A stretch of 64,000 nt of DNA from positions 310,001 to 374,000 of the forward strand of contig NZ_BMRM01000001.1 of the NCBI RefSeq assembly GCF_014648635.1, read 5' to 3'. The translations under genes and the position numbers were made by a program. Origin of the DNA: Streptomyces cinerochromogenes (GTDB taxonomy: Bacteria > Actinomycetota > Actinomycetes > Streptomycetales > Streptomycetaceae). Numbering within the stretch: position 1 is the first letter of the stretch; each line of letters opens with the position of its first letter. Under the pieces are notes generated by a model. It was given only the letters and a program-made list of their open reading frames with translations, was not told the origin of the DNA and did not search any database. Shown here piece after piece: positions 40,313 through 49,110 of the stretch.

Positions 40313-42139
40313 TTACTCCGCCTGGAGCACCAGCAGGGCCAGGTCGTCCTCGGGGAGGCCGCCGCCGAAGTCGTGGACCAGGCGGCGGATCCTTTCAGCG
40401 ATCAGCTCGGCGCTGAGCCCGGCGCAGCCGGACAGGGCGCGGGCGAGCCCGTCGCCGTCGTCGAACTGGCGGGTCCCGGAGCGCCGCTCGGTCACCCCGT
40501 CGGTGACGCACAGCAGGCTGTCGCCGGGGCGCAGGTCGAGGGTCTCGCTGGTGTAGGTCTCGTCCTCGACCACGCCCAGCAGGGTCTGCGGGCGGGCGAC
40601 GGTGCGGACGGTGCCGTCGGGGCCGAGCACGAGCGGCAGCGGGTGGCCTGCGGAGGCGAGGGTGCAGCGGACCCCGCCGTCGTACGGCCGCAGCTCGCCG
40701 TAGAGGAGGGAGAGGAAGCGGGTCTGCGGGCCGTCCCCGGCGGCCGGCGGCCGGGCGCCGGCGGCGACCAGGGCGCGGGCGGCGGCGTCGGCGGCCTCGG
40801 TGGCGTCGTCCAGGAGGAGCTGGTTGAGGCGGTCCAGGACGTCGGCGACGCGGTAGCCCTCGCGGGCGAGGAGGCGCAGCCAGGGGCGGGCGAGGCCGAT
40901 CACCACGGCGGCCTCGGGGCCCTTGCCCTGGACGTCGCCGACGGCGAAGCACCAGCGGCCGTCGCCCGCCGGGAACAGGTCGTAGAAGTCGCCGCTCGGG
41001 CCGCCCATGTCGCAGGGCTCGTAGACGAGCGCGCTGCGCATGCCGGGGATCTCGGCGACCGCGCCGGGCAGCAGGCCGCGCTGCAGGACGGCGCTGATGG
41101 TGGCCTGGCGGGCGTACTGGCGGGCCGCGCCGATGGCCAGCGCGACCCTGCGGCCGAGGTCCTCCACCAGCCCGGTGACCTCGTCGGGGAAGCCCGCCGG
41201 CCCGCACCGGCCGATGACCAGCGTGCCGAGCGGCCGGCCGCCCGCGATCAGCCGGTACGACAGCGCCGTCCCCTGGGCGCCCTGCGGGCCGAGCGCGTGG
41301 CCCGGCCAGGGGTAGGGCTCGGGGCCGGAGCGCGGCCCGTCGGGCGGACCCGGCGGCTCCTTCTCCAGGGCGCACCGCAGTTCCTCGATCCGGGTCTCGC
41401 TGGCGTGCCAGACCCGGGTGGGCCCGCCGCCGGCGCCGCCGCGCACGGTCGCCTCGTCCTCCAGCCAGACCGCGCACCAGTCGGCGAGCCGGGGCACGAT
41501 CAGCTGACCGGTGAGCGCGGCGACCAGGTTCTCGTCCAGCTGCCCGGCGAGCAGGTCGGAGGCCTCGGCGAGGAAGGACAGGGCGCCCCGGCCGAGCCAG
41601 TCCCGGTCGCCGTCGGCGCGGTGCGGCTGCGGGGCGAGGGCCTCGGCGACGCCCAGGGCGGGCTCGGGGGCCGGTCCGTCCAGGGCCTCGCCGCCGCCCG
41701 GGTGCAGCCGCGCCCACACGGTCTTGGCGCCGGTGCGGTAGGTGACGCCCCAGGACTCGGCGAGCGTGGCGACGAGGCGCAGGCCGCGCCCGTACTCCGG
41801 GGTGTCGTACGCCCCCTCACCGCTCGTGGCGTCCCGCGGGGCACGGGACGGGTGCTGGTCGCCGACCTCGACCACGAACGCGCCGGTCTCCTCCAGCCGC
41901 CACTCGACGTGCACCTCGGTACCGGCGTGCACGACCGCGTTGGTGACCAGCTCGCTGACGACGGCCATGACGTCGTCGGCGAGCCGCGCGGTGACCCCGG
42001 GTGCCTCGGCGAGCGCGGCCCGCACCAGCGCGCGGGCCGAACCCGGGGCGAGGGCGCTCCCGGGCAGCGTGGCCCGCCCTCGGCGCTCCCCGGGCTGGGC
42101 GCCGCTCTCCCGCTGCGTCGGTATGGCCGCCATGTCCAT
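40313..42139 (-). CDS. SpoIIE-type phosphatase with anti-sigma kinase and GAF regions
   Basis: A 608-residue regulator with three parts. Residues about 25-135 form a HATPase_c anti-sigma-factor-kinase-like domain (DDVMAVVSELVTNAVVHAG, then YGRGLRLVATLA). A GAF-like middle follows (about 170-350). The C terminus is a PP2C/SpoIIE phosphatase (SGDFYDLFP, AVGDVQGKGPEAA, ASAGHPLP, TDGVTERR). Such proteins dephosphorylate anti-sigma antagonists and adjust SigB/SigF-type stress sigma factors. No transmembrane region was seen, so the input is probably cytosolic. Start MDMAAIP at 42139; other nearby starts are possible. Confidence 0.92.
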   Translation of the reverse strand: MDMAAIPTQRESGAQPGERRGRATLPGSALAPGSARALVRAALAEAPGVTARLADDVMAVVSELVTNAVVHAGTEVHVEWRLEETGAFVVEVGDQHPSRAPRDATSGEGAYDTPEYGRGLRLVATLAESWGVTYRTGAKTVWARLHPGGGEALDGPAPEPALGVAEALAPQPHRADGDRDWLGRGALSFLAEASDLLAGQLDENLVAALTGQLIVPRLADWCAVWLEDEATVRGGAGGGPTRVWHASETRIEELRCALEKEPPGPPDGPRSGPEPYPWPGHALGPQGAQGTALSYRLIAGGRPLGTLVIGRCGPAGFPDEVTGLVEDLGRRVALAIGAARQYARQATISAVLQRGLLPGAVAEIPGMRSALVYEPCDMGGPSGDFYDLFPAGDGRWCFAVGDVQGKGPEAAVVIGLARPWLRLLAREGYRVADVLDRLNQLLLDDATEAADAAARALVAAGARPPAAGDGPQTRFLSLLYGELRPYDGGVRCTLASAGHPLPLVLGPDGTVRTVARPQTLLGVVEDETYTSETLDLRPGDSLLCVTDGVTERRSGTRQFDDGDGLARALSGCAGLSAELIAERIRRLVHDFGGGLPEDDLALLVLQAE

Positions 42140-42264
42140 GCGGTCAGGGTGACAGACCGGGGGCACCCATAAGCGGTGAGTTACTCAAGTGGCCGGAAGG
42201 CGGACACTTTCGAGCGCCGCTGAGCACAATCTCCCCACGGGGCGCGGGGCTGTGCCGCTGTGCG

Positions 42265-42289
42265 GGCCCGGCGCGGGGCGCGCCGGGCC
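42265..42289. terminator. Terminator hairpin after the acyl-CoA ligase gene
   Basis: An 11-bp GC-only stem (42265-42275 with 42279-42289) with a GGG loop, about 50 bp past the ligase stop. It suits termination of the minus-strand ligase gene. The remaining 42140-42340 gap shows no reading frame of note. Confidence 0.65.
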
Positions 42290-42340
42290 GTGGACGGCCC
42301 GCAGGCGGCGGGCGTTCCCCGCCGCCGCTCCGGAACCGCG

Positions 42341-44215
42341 CTACGCCTCCCGCGTCCCCGCGTACATCTCGTCGATGAGGTGCTTGTACTCCCGCTCCAC
42401 CACCGGCCGCTTCAGCTTCAGGCTCGGCGTGATCTCGCCGTGCTCCACATCGAGGTCCCGCGGCAGCAGCCGGAACTTCTTGATCGTCTGCCAGCGCTGG
42501 AGCCCGGCGTTGAGCTGCCGCACGTACCCGTCGACCATCTCCACCGTCTGCGGCGCGGCGACGATCTCCGCGTACGGCTTGCCCTCCAGGCCGTTCTCCT
42601 TCGCCCACTCCTGGATCGCGAGTTCGTCCAGGGCGATGAGGGCGGTGCAGTAGTTCCGGTCGGCGCCGTGCACGAGGATGTTGGACACGTACGGGCACAC
42701 CGCCTTGAACTGCCCCTCGAGCTCCGCCGGAGCGACGTACTTGCCGCCGGACGTCTTGATGAGGTCCTTCTTGCGGTCGGTGATGCGCAGATAGCCGTCG
42801 GGGGACAGCTCGCCGATGTCCCCGGTGTGGAACCAGCCGTCGGACTCCAGCACCTCGGCGGTCTTCTCGGGCTGCTGGTGGTAGCCCTCCATGATGCCGG
42901 GGCCGCGCAGCAGGATCTCGCCGTCGTCGGCGATGCGCACCTCGGTGCCGGGCAGCGGCTTGCCGACCGTACCGGTGCGGTAGGCCTCGCCAGGGTTGAC
43001 GAAGGAGGCGGCGGAGGTCTCGGTCAGGCCGTAGCCCTCCAGGATGTGGATGCCGGCTCCGGCGAAGAAGTAGCCGATCTCCGGGGAGAGCGCGGAGGCG
43101 CCGGAGACGCAGGCGCGCAGCCGGCCGCCGAAGGCCTCGCGGAGCTTGCCGTAGACGAGGGCGTCGGCGATCTTGTGCTTGGCGCCGAGCCCGAACGGCA
43201 CGGAGGCGGTGCCGGTGCGGCGGAAGTTGTCCTGGCTGGCCTTGGCGTACTCGCGGGCGACCTCGGCGGCCCACTGGAAGATCCTGTACTTGGCCCCGCC
43301 GCCCTCGCGGGCCTTGGCGGCGACGCCGTTGTAGACCTTCTCGAAGATGCGCGGCACGGCCGCCATGTACGTCGGCTGGACCACCGGGAGGTTCTCGATG
43401 ATCTTGTCGACCCGGCCGTCGACGGCCGTGACGTGCCCGACCTCGATCTGGCCGGAGGTGAGCACCTTGCCGAAGACGTGCGCGAGCGGCAGCCACAGGT
43501 ACTGCACGTCCTCGCCGCCGATCAGGCCGGTCGCGGCGATGGCCTTCGCCATGTAGGCCCAGTTGTCGTGCGGCAGCCGCACGCCCTTGGGGCGGCCGGT
43601 CGTGCCGGAGGTGTAGATGAGGGTGGCGAGCTGGTCCTTGGTGATCGCCCCGACGCGTTCCTTGATGAGCTGCGGGTGCTGCTCCAGGTAGGCGGTACCG
43701 CGCTCCTCCAGCTCGGCGAGGCTGATCACCCAGTCGCCGGTCTCGACGCCGGCCGCGTCGATGACCACGACCTTGGTCAGCTCGGGCAGCTCGGGACGCT
43801 TCTCCACGGCCTTGGCGAGCTGGGCCGCGTCCTCGGCGATCAGCACCCGGCTCTCGGAGTCGGAGAGGATGAACGCCGATTCGTCGGCGTTGGTCTGCGG
43901 GTAGACGGTGGTGGTGGCGCCGCCGGCGCACATGATGCCGAGGTCGGCGAGGATCCACTCGACCCGGGTGGAGGAGGCGAGCGCCACCCGCTGCTCGGGC
44001 TGGACGCCCAGGTCGATGAGGCCGGCCGCGATGGCGTACACCCGCTCGGCCGCCTGGGCCCAGCTGAGCGACTTCCAGTCGTCGGGGCCCTGGCCGGAGG
44101 CCGGCGGGACCGGGTAGCGGTAGGCCTCGGCGTCCGGTGTGGCCGCCACGCGCTCCAGGAAGAGGGCTGCCACGGACGGCGGACGGTTCTCGATCAGGGT
44201 CTGTGTGTCGCTCAC
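42341..44215 (-). CDS. Long-chain fatty-acid CoA ligase (FadD15-like)
   Basis: A 624-residue AMP-forming ligase with the P-loop YTSGTTGRPKGVRLPH, the EGYGLTETSAA motif and the C-terminal FKTSGGKYVAP-type lysine region. The length and PPASGQGPDDWKSLSW start match the actinobacterial FadD15 group that activates long-chain fatty acids. GGAGG five bases before the GTG fixes the start. The 5' region has palindromic ACTCGCGAGT and GTTAACTC elements that look like a TetR-family operator. Confidence 0.93.
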   Translation of the reverse strand: MSDTQTLIENRPPSVAALFLERVAATPDAEAYRYPVPPASGQGPDDWKSLSWAQAAERVYAIAAGLIDLGVQPEQRVALASSTRVEWILADLGIMCAGGATTTVYPQTNADESAFILSDSESRVLIAEDAAQLAKAVEKRPELPELTKVVVIDAAGVETGDWVISLAELEERGTAYLEQHPQLIKERVGAITKDQLATLIYTSGTTGRPKGVRLPHDNWAYMAKAIAATGLIGGEDVQYLWLPLAHVFGKVLTSGQIEVGHVTAVDGRVDKIIENLPVVQPTYMAAVPRIFEKVYNGVAAKAREGGGAKYRIFQWAAEVAREYAKASQDNFRRTGTASVPFGLGAKHKIADALVYGKLREAFGGRLRACVSGASALSPEIGYFFAGAGIHILEGYGLTETSAASFVNPGEAYRTGTVGKPLPGTEVRIADDGEILLRGPGIMEGYHQQPEKTAEVLESDGWFHTGDIGELSPDGYLRITDRKKDLIKTSGGKYVAPAELEGQFKAVCPYVSNILVHGADRNYCTALIALDELAIQEWAKENGLEGKPYAEIVAAPQTVEMVDGYVRQLNAGLQRWQTIKKFRLLPRDLDVEHGEITPSLKLKRPVVEREYKHLIDEMYAGTREA

Positions 44216-44261
44216 GACATCCTCCGGGGGCCCGCGACGGTGCGGCTACTCGGTGCGGCTG

Positions 44262-44310
44262 GGTTAACTCACGGTGGGGATTCAGGCTCTTGTTTAACTC
44301 GCGAGTAACT
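44262..44310. promoter_or_regulatory. Candidate TetR-family operator before the ligase gene
   Basis: A perfect 10-bp palindrome ACTCGCGAGT (44297-44306) is embedded in a TTTAACTCGCGAGTAAC context, and a GTTAACTC half-site recurs about 30 bp nearer the gene. This kind of site is typical for TetR-type fatty-acid regulators in actinobacteria. It lies 50-95 bp from the GTG start. Confidence 0.5.
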
Positions 44311-44401
44311 ATCGAGCAGGGATCAGGGTAAGGGGCGACCGCCCGCCGCGTAAGGGGCTTCGGCCTGTCACTTTCCCCTCAGCATGACGCCGGGAACGCG
44401 C

Positions 44402-44435
44402 GAGGGCCCGCCGTGCTTTCGCACGGCGGGCCCTC
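44402..44435. terminator. Terminator hairpin after lepA
   Basis: A perfect 15-bp stem (44402-44416 with 44421-44435) with a TTTC loop lies 41 bp past the lepA stop. It serves lepA on the minus strand. Confidence 0.85.
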
Positions 44436-44475
44436 ACTTGCCCGGTTTGCGGGCGTGACCGGCCGTTACCTCCGG

Positions 44476-46350
44476 TTACTTCTTGCCCTTGCCCGACCCC
44501 GCGCTGTCATCGCTGGACAGGACCGCGATGAAGGCCTCCTGCGGAACCTCCACGGAACCCACCATCTTCATCCGCTTCTTGCCTTCCTTCTGCTTCTCCA
44601 GCAGCTTCCGCTTACGGGAGATGTCACCGCCGTAGCACTTGGCGAGGACGTCCTTGCGGATGGCGCGGATGGTCTCGCGGGCGATGACCCGCGAGCCGAT
44701 GGCGGCCTGCACCGGCACCTCGAAGGCCTGCCGCGGGATCAGCTCCTTGAGCTTGGCGACGAGCCGCACGCCGTACGCGTACGCCTGGTCCTTGTGGGTG
44801 ATCGCCGAGAACGCGTCCACCTTGTCGCCGTGCAGCAGGATGTCGACCTTGACCAGGGAGCTGGTCTGCTCGCCGGTGGGCTCGTAGTCCAGCGAGGCGT
44901 AGCCGCGGGTCTTGGACTTCAGCTGGTCGAAGAAGTCGAACACGATCTCCGCGAGCGGCAGCGTGTAGCGGATCTCGACCCGGTCCTCCGAGAGGTAGTC
45001 CATGCCGAGGAGGGTGCCGCGCCGGGTCTGGCACAGCTCCATGATCGAGCCGATGAACTCGGTCGGCGCGAGGATGGTGGCCCGCACGACCGGCTCGTAC
45101 ACCTCGTTGATCTTGCCCTCGGGGAACTCGCTCGGGTTGGTGACGGTGTGCTCGCTGCCGTCCTCCATCACCACCCGGTAGACCACGTTCGGCGCGGTGG
45201 CGATCAGGTCGAGACCGAACTCGCGCTCCAGCCGCTCCCGGATCACGTCCAGGTGCAGCAGGCCGAGGAAGCCCACGCGGAAACCGAAGCCGAGGGCCGC
45301 GGAGGTCTCCGGCTCGTAGACCAGCGCGGCATCGTTGAGCTGCAGCTTGTCCAGGGCCTCGCGCAGCTCCGGGTAGTCCGAGCCGTCCAGCGGGTACAGG
45401 CCCGAGAAGACCATCGGCTTCGGGTCCTTGTAGCCGCCGAGCGCCTCGGTCGCACCCTTTGCCTGGCTGGTGACGGTGTCACCGACCTTCGACTGCCGCA
45501 CGTCCTTCACACCGGTGATGAGGTATCCCACCTCACCCACGCCGAGGCCGTCCGCCGGGAGCATCTCGGGCGAGCTGACGCCGATCTCCAGCAGCTCGTG
45601 CGTCGCGCCGGTCGACATCATCCTGATGCGCTCGCGCTTGTTGAGCTGGCCGTCGATGACACGGACGTACGTCACGACACCGCGGTAGGAGTCGTAGACC
45701 GAGTCGAAGATCATCGCGCGGGCGGGCGCGTCGGCGACCCCGACCGGCGCCGGGATCTCCTTGACGACCTTGTTCAGCAGCGCGTCCACACCGAGCCCGG
45801 TCTTCGCGGAGACCTTGAGCACGTCCTCCGGGTCACAGCCGACCAGGTTCGCCAGCTCCTCGGCGAACTTCTCCGGCTGGGCGGCCGGCAGGTCGATCTT
45901 GTTCAGCACCGGGATGATCGTGAGGTCGTTCTCCATCGCCAGGTAGAGGTTGGCGAGGGTCTGCGCCTCGATGCCCTGGGCGGCGTCGACGAGGAGGATG
46001 GTCCCCTCGCAGGCGGCGAGCGACCGCGAGACCTCGTAGGTGAAGTCGACGTGCCCCGGGGTGTCGATCATGTTGAGGATGTGGGTCGTGCCCTGGTCGG
46101 GGCCCTCGGTCGGGGCCCAGGGCAGACGCACCGCCTGGGACTTGATCGTGATGCCGCGCTCGCGCTCGATGTCCATCCGGTCGAGGTACTGAGCACGCAT
46201 CTGCCGCTGCTCGACCACACCGGTCAGCTGGAGCATCCGGTCGGCGAGCGTGGACTTGCCGTGGTCGATGTGCGCGATGATGCAGAAATTGCGGATCAGA
46301 GCCGGGTCGGTACGGCTCGGCTCGGGCACATGGTTAGGGGTCGCGGGCAC
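44476..46350 (-). CDS. lepA: Elongation factor 4 (LepA)
   Basis: A 624-residue translational GTPase. [13 protein letters not shown] (G1), [12 protein letters not shown] (G3) and NKIDLPAA (G4) are present, followed by the LepA-specific C-terminal domain ([25 protein letters not shown]). EF-4 acts on stalled or misassembled ribosomes and assists initiation. The GTG start follows AGGA at a good distance. It is divergent from rpsT, the usual actinobacterial arrangement. Confidence 0.97.
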   Translation of the reverse strand: MPATPNHVPEPSRTDPALIRNFCIIAHIDHGKSTLADRMLQLTGVVEQRQMRAQYLDRMDIERERGITIKSQAVRLPWAPTEGPDQGTTHILNMIDTPGHVDFTYEVSRSLAACEGTILLVDAAQGIEAQTLANLYLAMENDLTIIPVLNKIDLPAAQPEKFAEELANLVGCDPEDVLKVSAKTGLGVDALLNKVVKEIPAPVGVADAPARAMIFDSVYDSYRGVVTYVRVIDGQLNKRERIRMMSTGATHELLEIGVSSPEMLPADGLGVGEVGYLITGVKDVRQSKVGDTVTSQAKGATEALGGYKDPKPMVFSGLYPLDGSDYPELREALDKLQLNDAALVYEPETSAALGFGFRVGFLGLLHLDVIRERLEREFGLDLIATAPNVVYRVVMEDGSEHTVTNPSEFPEGKINEVYEPVVRATILAPTEFIGSIMELCQTRRGTLLGMDYLSEDRVEIRYTLPLAEIVFDFFDQLKSKTRGYASLDYEPTGEQTSSLVKVDILLHGDKVDAFSAITHKDQAYAYGVRLVAKLKELIPRQAFEVPVQAAIGSRVIARETIRAIRKDVLAKCYGGDISRKRKLLEKQKEGKKRMKMVGSVEVPQEAFIAVLSSDDSAGSGKGKK

Positions 46351-46439
46351 GCAGGGTCCTGTCTCTTGAGGCGCCTTATGCCTCGGGTCGGATCGTTACG
46401 TAGTCTCCATGGTCCCACGCGGAGGGACCGGGGGCCGTT

Positions 46440-46469
46440 TTGGGCCGTCCGGAGGGCCACTGGTACTGT
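46440..46469 (+). promoter_or_regulatory. rpsT promoter
   Basis: TTGGGC (46440-46445), an 18-base spacer and TACTGT (46464-46469) form a sigma-70-like promoter. Transcription would start near 46476, giving a 5' leader of about 100 bases, long enough for S20 autoregulation. Confidence 0.6.
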
Positions 46470-46575
46470 AGATGGCTGTGCCTCATGCCCTCTCAGCGCG
46501 AGGCGCGACAGAAAAGTTTGGATCACCGGAACGGGACCCTCGCGGCCCCGCACCTGAACCTGAAAAGGCTCCTTC

Positions 46576-46842
46576 GTGGCGAACATCAAGTCCCAGATCA
46601 AGCGGATCAAGACCAACGAGAAGGCTCGGCTGCGCAACAAGGCCGTCAAGTCCTCCCTGAAGACCGCGATCCGCAAGGCCCGTGAGGCCGCTGCCGCGGG
46701 TGACGCCGAGAAGGCCACCGAGCTGCAGCGCGCTGCCGCGCGGGCGCTCGACAAGGCCGTCTCGAAGGGCGTCATCCACAAGAACCAGGCCGCCAACAAG
46801 AAGTCGGCGCTTGCTTCCAAGGTCGCGTCCCTCAAGGGCTGA
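46576..46842 (+). CDS. rpsT: 30S ribosomal protein S20
   Basis: An 88-residue, very basic helical protein with the classic [19 protein letters not shown] start and [27 protein letters not shown] end. It binds 16S rRNA early in 30S assembly. GTG start with AAAGG upstream. It is monocistronic, divergent from lepA, with its own promoter and terminator. Confidence 0.98.
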   Translation: MANIKSQIKRIKTNEKARLRNKAVKSSLKTAIRKAREAAAAGDAEKATELQRAAARALDKAVSKGVIHKNQAANKKSALASKVASLKG

Positions 46843-46865
46843 ACCCCTTTCTGATCTGACCGCCG

Positions 46866-46887
46866 GAGGGACCCAGGGCGGGCCCTC
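46866..46887 (+). terminator. rpsT terminator hairpin
   Basis: GAGGG(A)CCC (46866-46874) pairs with GGGCCCTC (46880-46887) across a five-base loop with one bulged A. It lies 24 bp past the rpsT stop and is followed by a CT-rich tail. Confidence 0.6.
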
Positions 46888-47048
46888 TCTCATCCGCCCC
46901 CGTCCGGCACCCCCGAGCCTGTTCGCGGCCTGCGTTCGCCACGCGGGAACGGGCTCACCAGCTTGATCCGAAGGCCTCGGTACCTCTCCTTTCCCCAAGG
47001 CGGGTGCCGGGGCCTTCGGCATGCGCCCGGACTCGGGCGAGGCAGCCG

Positions 47049-47213
47049 TCCCCACAGGTGCAGGGCCACGGCGTGCCCCCGGCCGTCGACGTACACACTG
47101 CGCGGACCCGTCCGGAAGCCGCCACCGGTCTCCTGGAAGAGCCGGCCGTACACCCCGATGACCGCGTCCTGTCCCTTGAAGTCACCGGACAGCGGATCTT
47201 CGCCGGCGATGCA
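47049..47213 (-). pseudogene. SnoaL/NTF2-like gene remnant
   Basis: About 52 codons on the minus strand read IAGEDPLSGDFKGQDAVIGVYG, then RLFQETGGGFRTGPRSVYVDGRGHAVALH, in pieces typical of SnoaL/NTF2-like proteins (G..GxxAV...F.RLFxETGG.FRT). Such proteins are usually 120-150 residues; here both ends are missing. The 5' side stops at a 17-bp tandem repeat and the 3' side loses similarity. It is best seen as a decayed or truncated gene. The rest of the 450-bp gap between rpsT and holA (46888-47048 and 47261-47296) shows nothing else. Confidence 0.6.
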
Positions 47214-47260
47214 CGGCTGATACGGGTTTACGGCTGATACGGATGTACGGCTGATACGTA
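47214..47260. repeat. 17-bp tandem repeat, nearly three copies
   Basis: CGGCTGATACGG followed by five variable bases recurs at 47214, 47231 and 47248. It abuts the broken 5' end of the SnoaL-like remnant and may mark the break. Confidence 0.85.
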
Positions 47261-47296
47261 CGATTCTCCAGCGCGGCGACCGCCGGGGTGACCGGA

Positions 47297-48286
47297 TCAG
47301 CCCCGGCCCCTCGACCGCGCCGCCCGCGCGATCACCACCACTGCCTTCTCCAACGCGTACTCGGGATCGTCCCCGCCCCCCTTCACACCCGCGTCGGCCT
47401 CGGCGACCGCTCGCATCGCCACCGCGACCCCGTCGGGCGTCCAGCCCCGCATCTGCTGCCGCACCCGGTCGATCTTCCACGGCGGCATACCCAGCTCACG
47501 CGCCAGGTCGGCCGGCCGGCCACCCCGCGCCGAGGACAGCTTCCCGATCGCCCGCACGCCCTGCGCCAGCGCACTGGTGATCATCACCGGTGCCACGCCC
47601 GTGGCCAGCGACCATCTGAGCGCCTCCAGCGCCTCCGCCGTACGGCCCTCCACGGCCCGGTCGGCGACAGTGAAGCTGGACGCCTCTGCACGGCCCGTGT
47701 AGTACCGCCCGACCACCGCCTCGTCGATCGTGCCCTCCACGTCGGCGACCAGCTGGGAGACCGCCGAGGCCAGCTCCCGAAGATCGCTCCCGATGGCGTC
47801 GCAGAGCGCCTGGCAGGCCTCGGGAGTGGCCGAGCGCCCGAACGAGCGGAACTCCCCCCGCACGAAGGCCAGCCGGTCCGCCGGCTTGGTCATCTTCGGG
47901 CAGGCCACCTCCCGCGCGCCCGCCTTGCGCGCGGCGTCCAGCAGCCCCTTGCCCTTGGCTCCGCCCGCGTGCAGCAGCACGAGCGTGATCTCCTCGGCGG
48001 GCGAGCCGAGGTACGCCTTCACGTCCTTGACCGTGTCGGCGGACAGGTCCTGCGCGTTGCGTACGACCACGACCTTGCGCTCGGCGAAGAGCGACGGGCT
48101 GGTCAGCTCGGCGAGTGTGCCGGGCTGCAGCTGGTCCGGGGTCAGGTCACGTACGTCCGTGTCGGCGTCGGCGGCCTTGGCGGCGGCCACCACCTCCTGC
48201 ACGGCACGGTCGAGCAGGAGGTCCTCCTGGCCCACGGCAAGGGTCACCGGGGCGAGAGGGTCGTCATTCGCAGTCTTCCTGGCCAT
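47297..48286 (-). CDS. holA: DNA polymerase III delta subunit
   Basis: A 329-residue clamp-loader subunit. The AAA+-like fold is seen in PVTLAVGQEDLLLDRAVQEVV at the start, LFAERKVVVVRNAQDLS and VSQLVADVEGTIDEAVV, and the helical collar domain at the end. Delta opens the sliding clamp. Position between rpsT and comEC is the conserved actinobacterial order. The ATG starts the protein with MARKTAND. Confidence 0.92.
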   Translation of the reverse strand: MARKTANDDPLAPVTLAVGQEDLLLDRAVQEVVAAAKAADADTDVRDLTPDQLQPGTLAELTSPSLFAERKVVVVRNAQDLSADTVKDVKAYLGSPAEEITLVLLHAGGAKGKGLLDAARKAGAREVACPKMTKPADRLAFVRGEFRSFGRSATPEACQALCDAIGSDLRELASAVSQLVADVEGTIDEAVVGRYYTGRAEASSFTVADRAVEGRTAEALEALRWSLATGVAPVMITSALAQGVRAIGKLSSARGGRPADLARELGMPPWKIDRVRQQMRGWTPDGVAVAMRAVAEADAGVKGGGDDPEYALEKAVVVIARAARSRGRG

Positions 48287-48363
48287 CGCCTAAAGCATCC
48301 CACGCGGCACCGACATCGAAGCGGCCCCGCCACCCTGACCGGCCCCGGAGCGGACCCTGAGTG

Positions 48364-48437
48364 CGGGGTGGGGACGGGGAGGGGTGCGGGTTGGGGGCGG
48401 GGAGGAGGCAGAGGCAGGGACAGGGACAGGGACAGGA
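48364..48437. repeat. G-rich tract with 6-bp tandem repeat
   Basis: The + strand carries four or more runs of three to five G (48364-48403) and then AGGGAC three and a half times (48416-48436). It could form a G-quadruplex on this strand. It lies in the 173-bp gap between the holA start and the stop of the 81-residue gene. Confidence 0.7.
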
Positions 48438-48459
48438 GATAAGGGATAGAGGGCCGGGG

Positions 48460-48705
48460 TCAGGGCTCCTCGCGCCAGCCGTCCCACTCCCCCGCGAACG
48501 CGTCCAGCTCGGCGGGGTCGAGGCGTTCGTGCTCGTCGTGCACGACCACCAGCCACTGGGCGTCCTCGGCGTCGTCCTCGCCGGCCAAGGCGTCCCGGAC
48601 GAGCTGGGGCTCCTCGTCGACACCGAACCGCTCCCCGAGCGCCTCGGCCGCCTCCTCGGCGGCGTCGCGGTCGGGCAGCACCAGCACATGTCTCACATCA
48701 CTCAC
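48460..48705 (-). CDS. Small acidic hypothetical protein
   Basis: An 81-residue strongly acidic protein: MSDVRHVLVLPDRDAAEEAAEALGE at the start in pieces typical of a beta-alpha unit, then VVVHDEHERLDPAELDAFAGEWDGW. It resembles small ribonuclease-E-inhibitor-like (RraB-type) ferredoxin-fold proteins by length and charge, but this is not firm. The GTG start has GGAG nine bases before it. Function unknown. Confidence 0.6.
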   Translation of the reverse strand: MSDVRHVLVLPDRDAAEEAAEALGERFGVDEEPQLVRDALAGEDDAEDAQWLVVVHDEHERLDPAELDAFAGEWDGWREEP

Positions 48706-48771
48706 GAGCCCATTCTCCGGTACCGGGGACGGGGCGAAGAGGCAGGTCAAACCCTGGACGGAACGGGCAGG

Positions 48772-49035
48772 TCAGGTCTCGGGGACGATCTGTATGTCGA
48801 GGTCGACCCGGATGCTCGGCCCGACCCCCGCGATGCCCCGCGCCGGTATCGCCTGCCAGCTGACCGTGAAGTCGTCCCCGGGCAGCTCGGTGGTGGCCCG
48901 GCAGGCGGCCCGCACCTCGCCCTCCATGCCGTTGCCGAGACCGAGGTACTCGGTGTCGAGCGTGACCGTGCGGGTCACGCCGTGCAGCGACAGCGCTCCG
49001 GTGACCGCCCACCGGGGCGGCATTCGCGGCACCAC
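48772..49035 (-). pseudogene. Truncated YceI-family gene
   Basis: The translated end, TGALSLHGVTRTVTLDTEYLG followed by PGDDFTVSWQA and VDLDIQIVPET in short pieces, matches the C-terminal half of YceI-like lipid-binding proteins, normally 170-190 residues. Only about 85 codons remain. Immediately upstream, at 49046, a 15-bp tandem repeat replaces the missing N-terminal half. A GTG could start the remnant, but the lipocalin-like barrel would be incomplete, so it is called broken. Confidence 0.65.
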
Positions 49036-49045
49036 GGGCCCAGAT

Positions 49046-49087
49046 CATGCGCATCCGGTGCATGCGCATCCGGTGCATGCGCTGTGG
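49046..49087. repeat. 15-bp tandem repeat, about 2.5 copies
   Basis: CATGCGCATCCGGTG occurs at 49046-49060 and 49061-49075, with a partial third copy (CATGCGC) after it. It sits exactly at the broken end of the YceI-like gene. Confidence 0.85.
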
Positions 49088-49110
49088 CTGAGCCGGATCG
49101 GTCGGCCAGG

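Noticed and set aside
46955..47237. Small plus-strand frames between rpsT and holA
   Set aside because: They are antisense to the SnoaL-like remnant and have no ribosome site or recognisable product.
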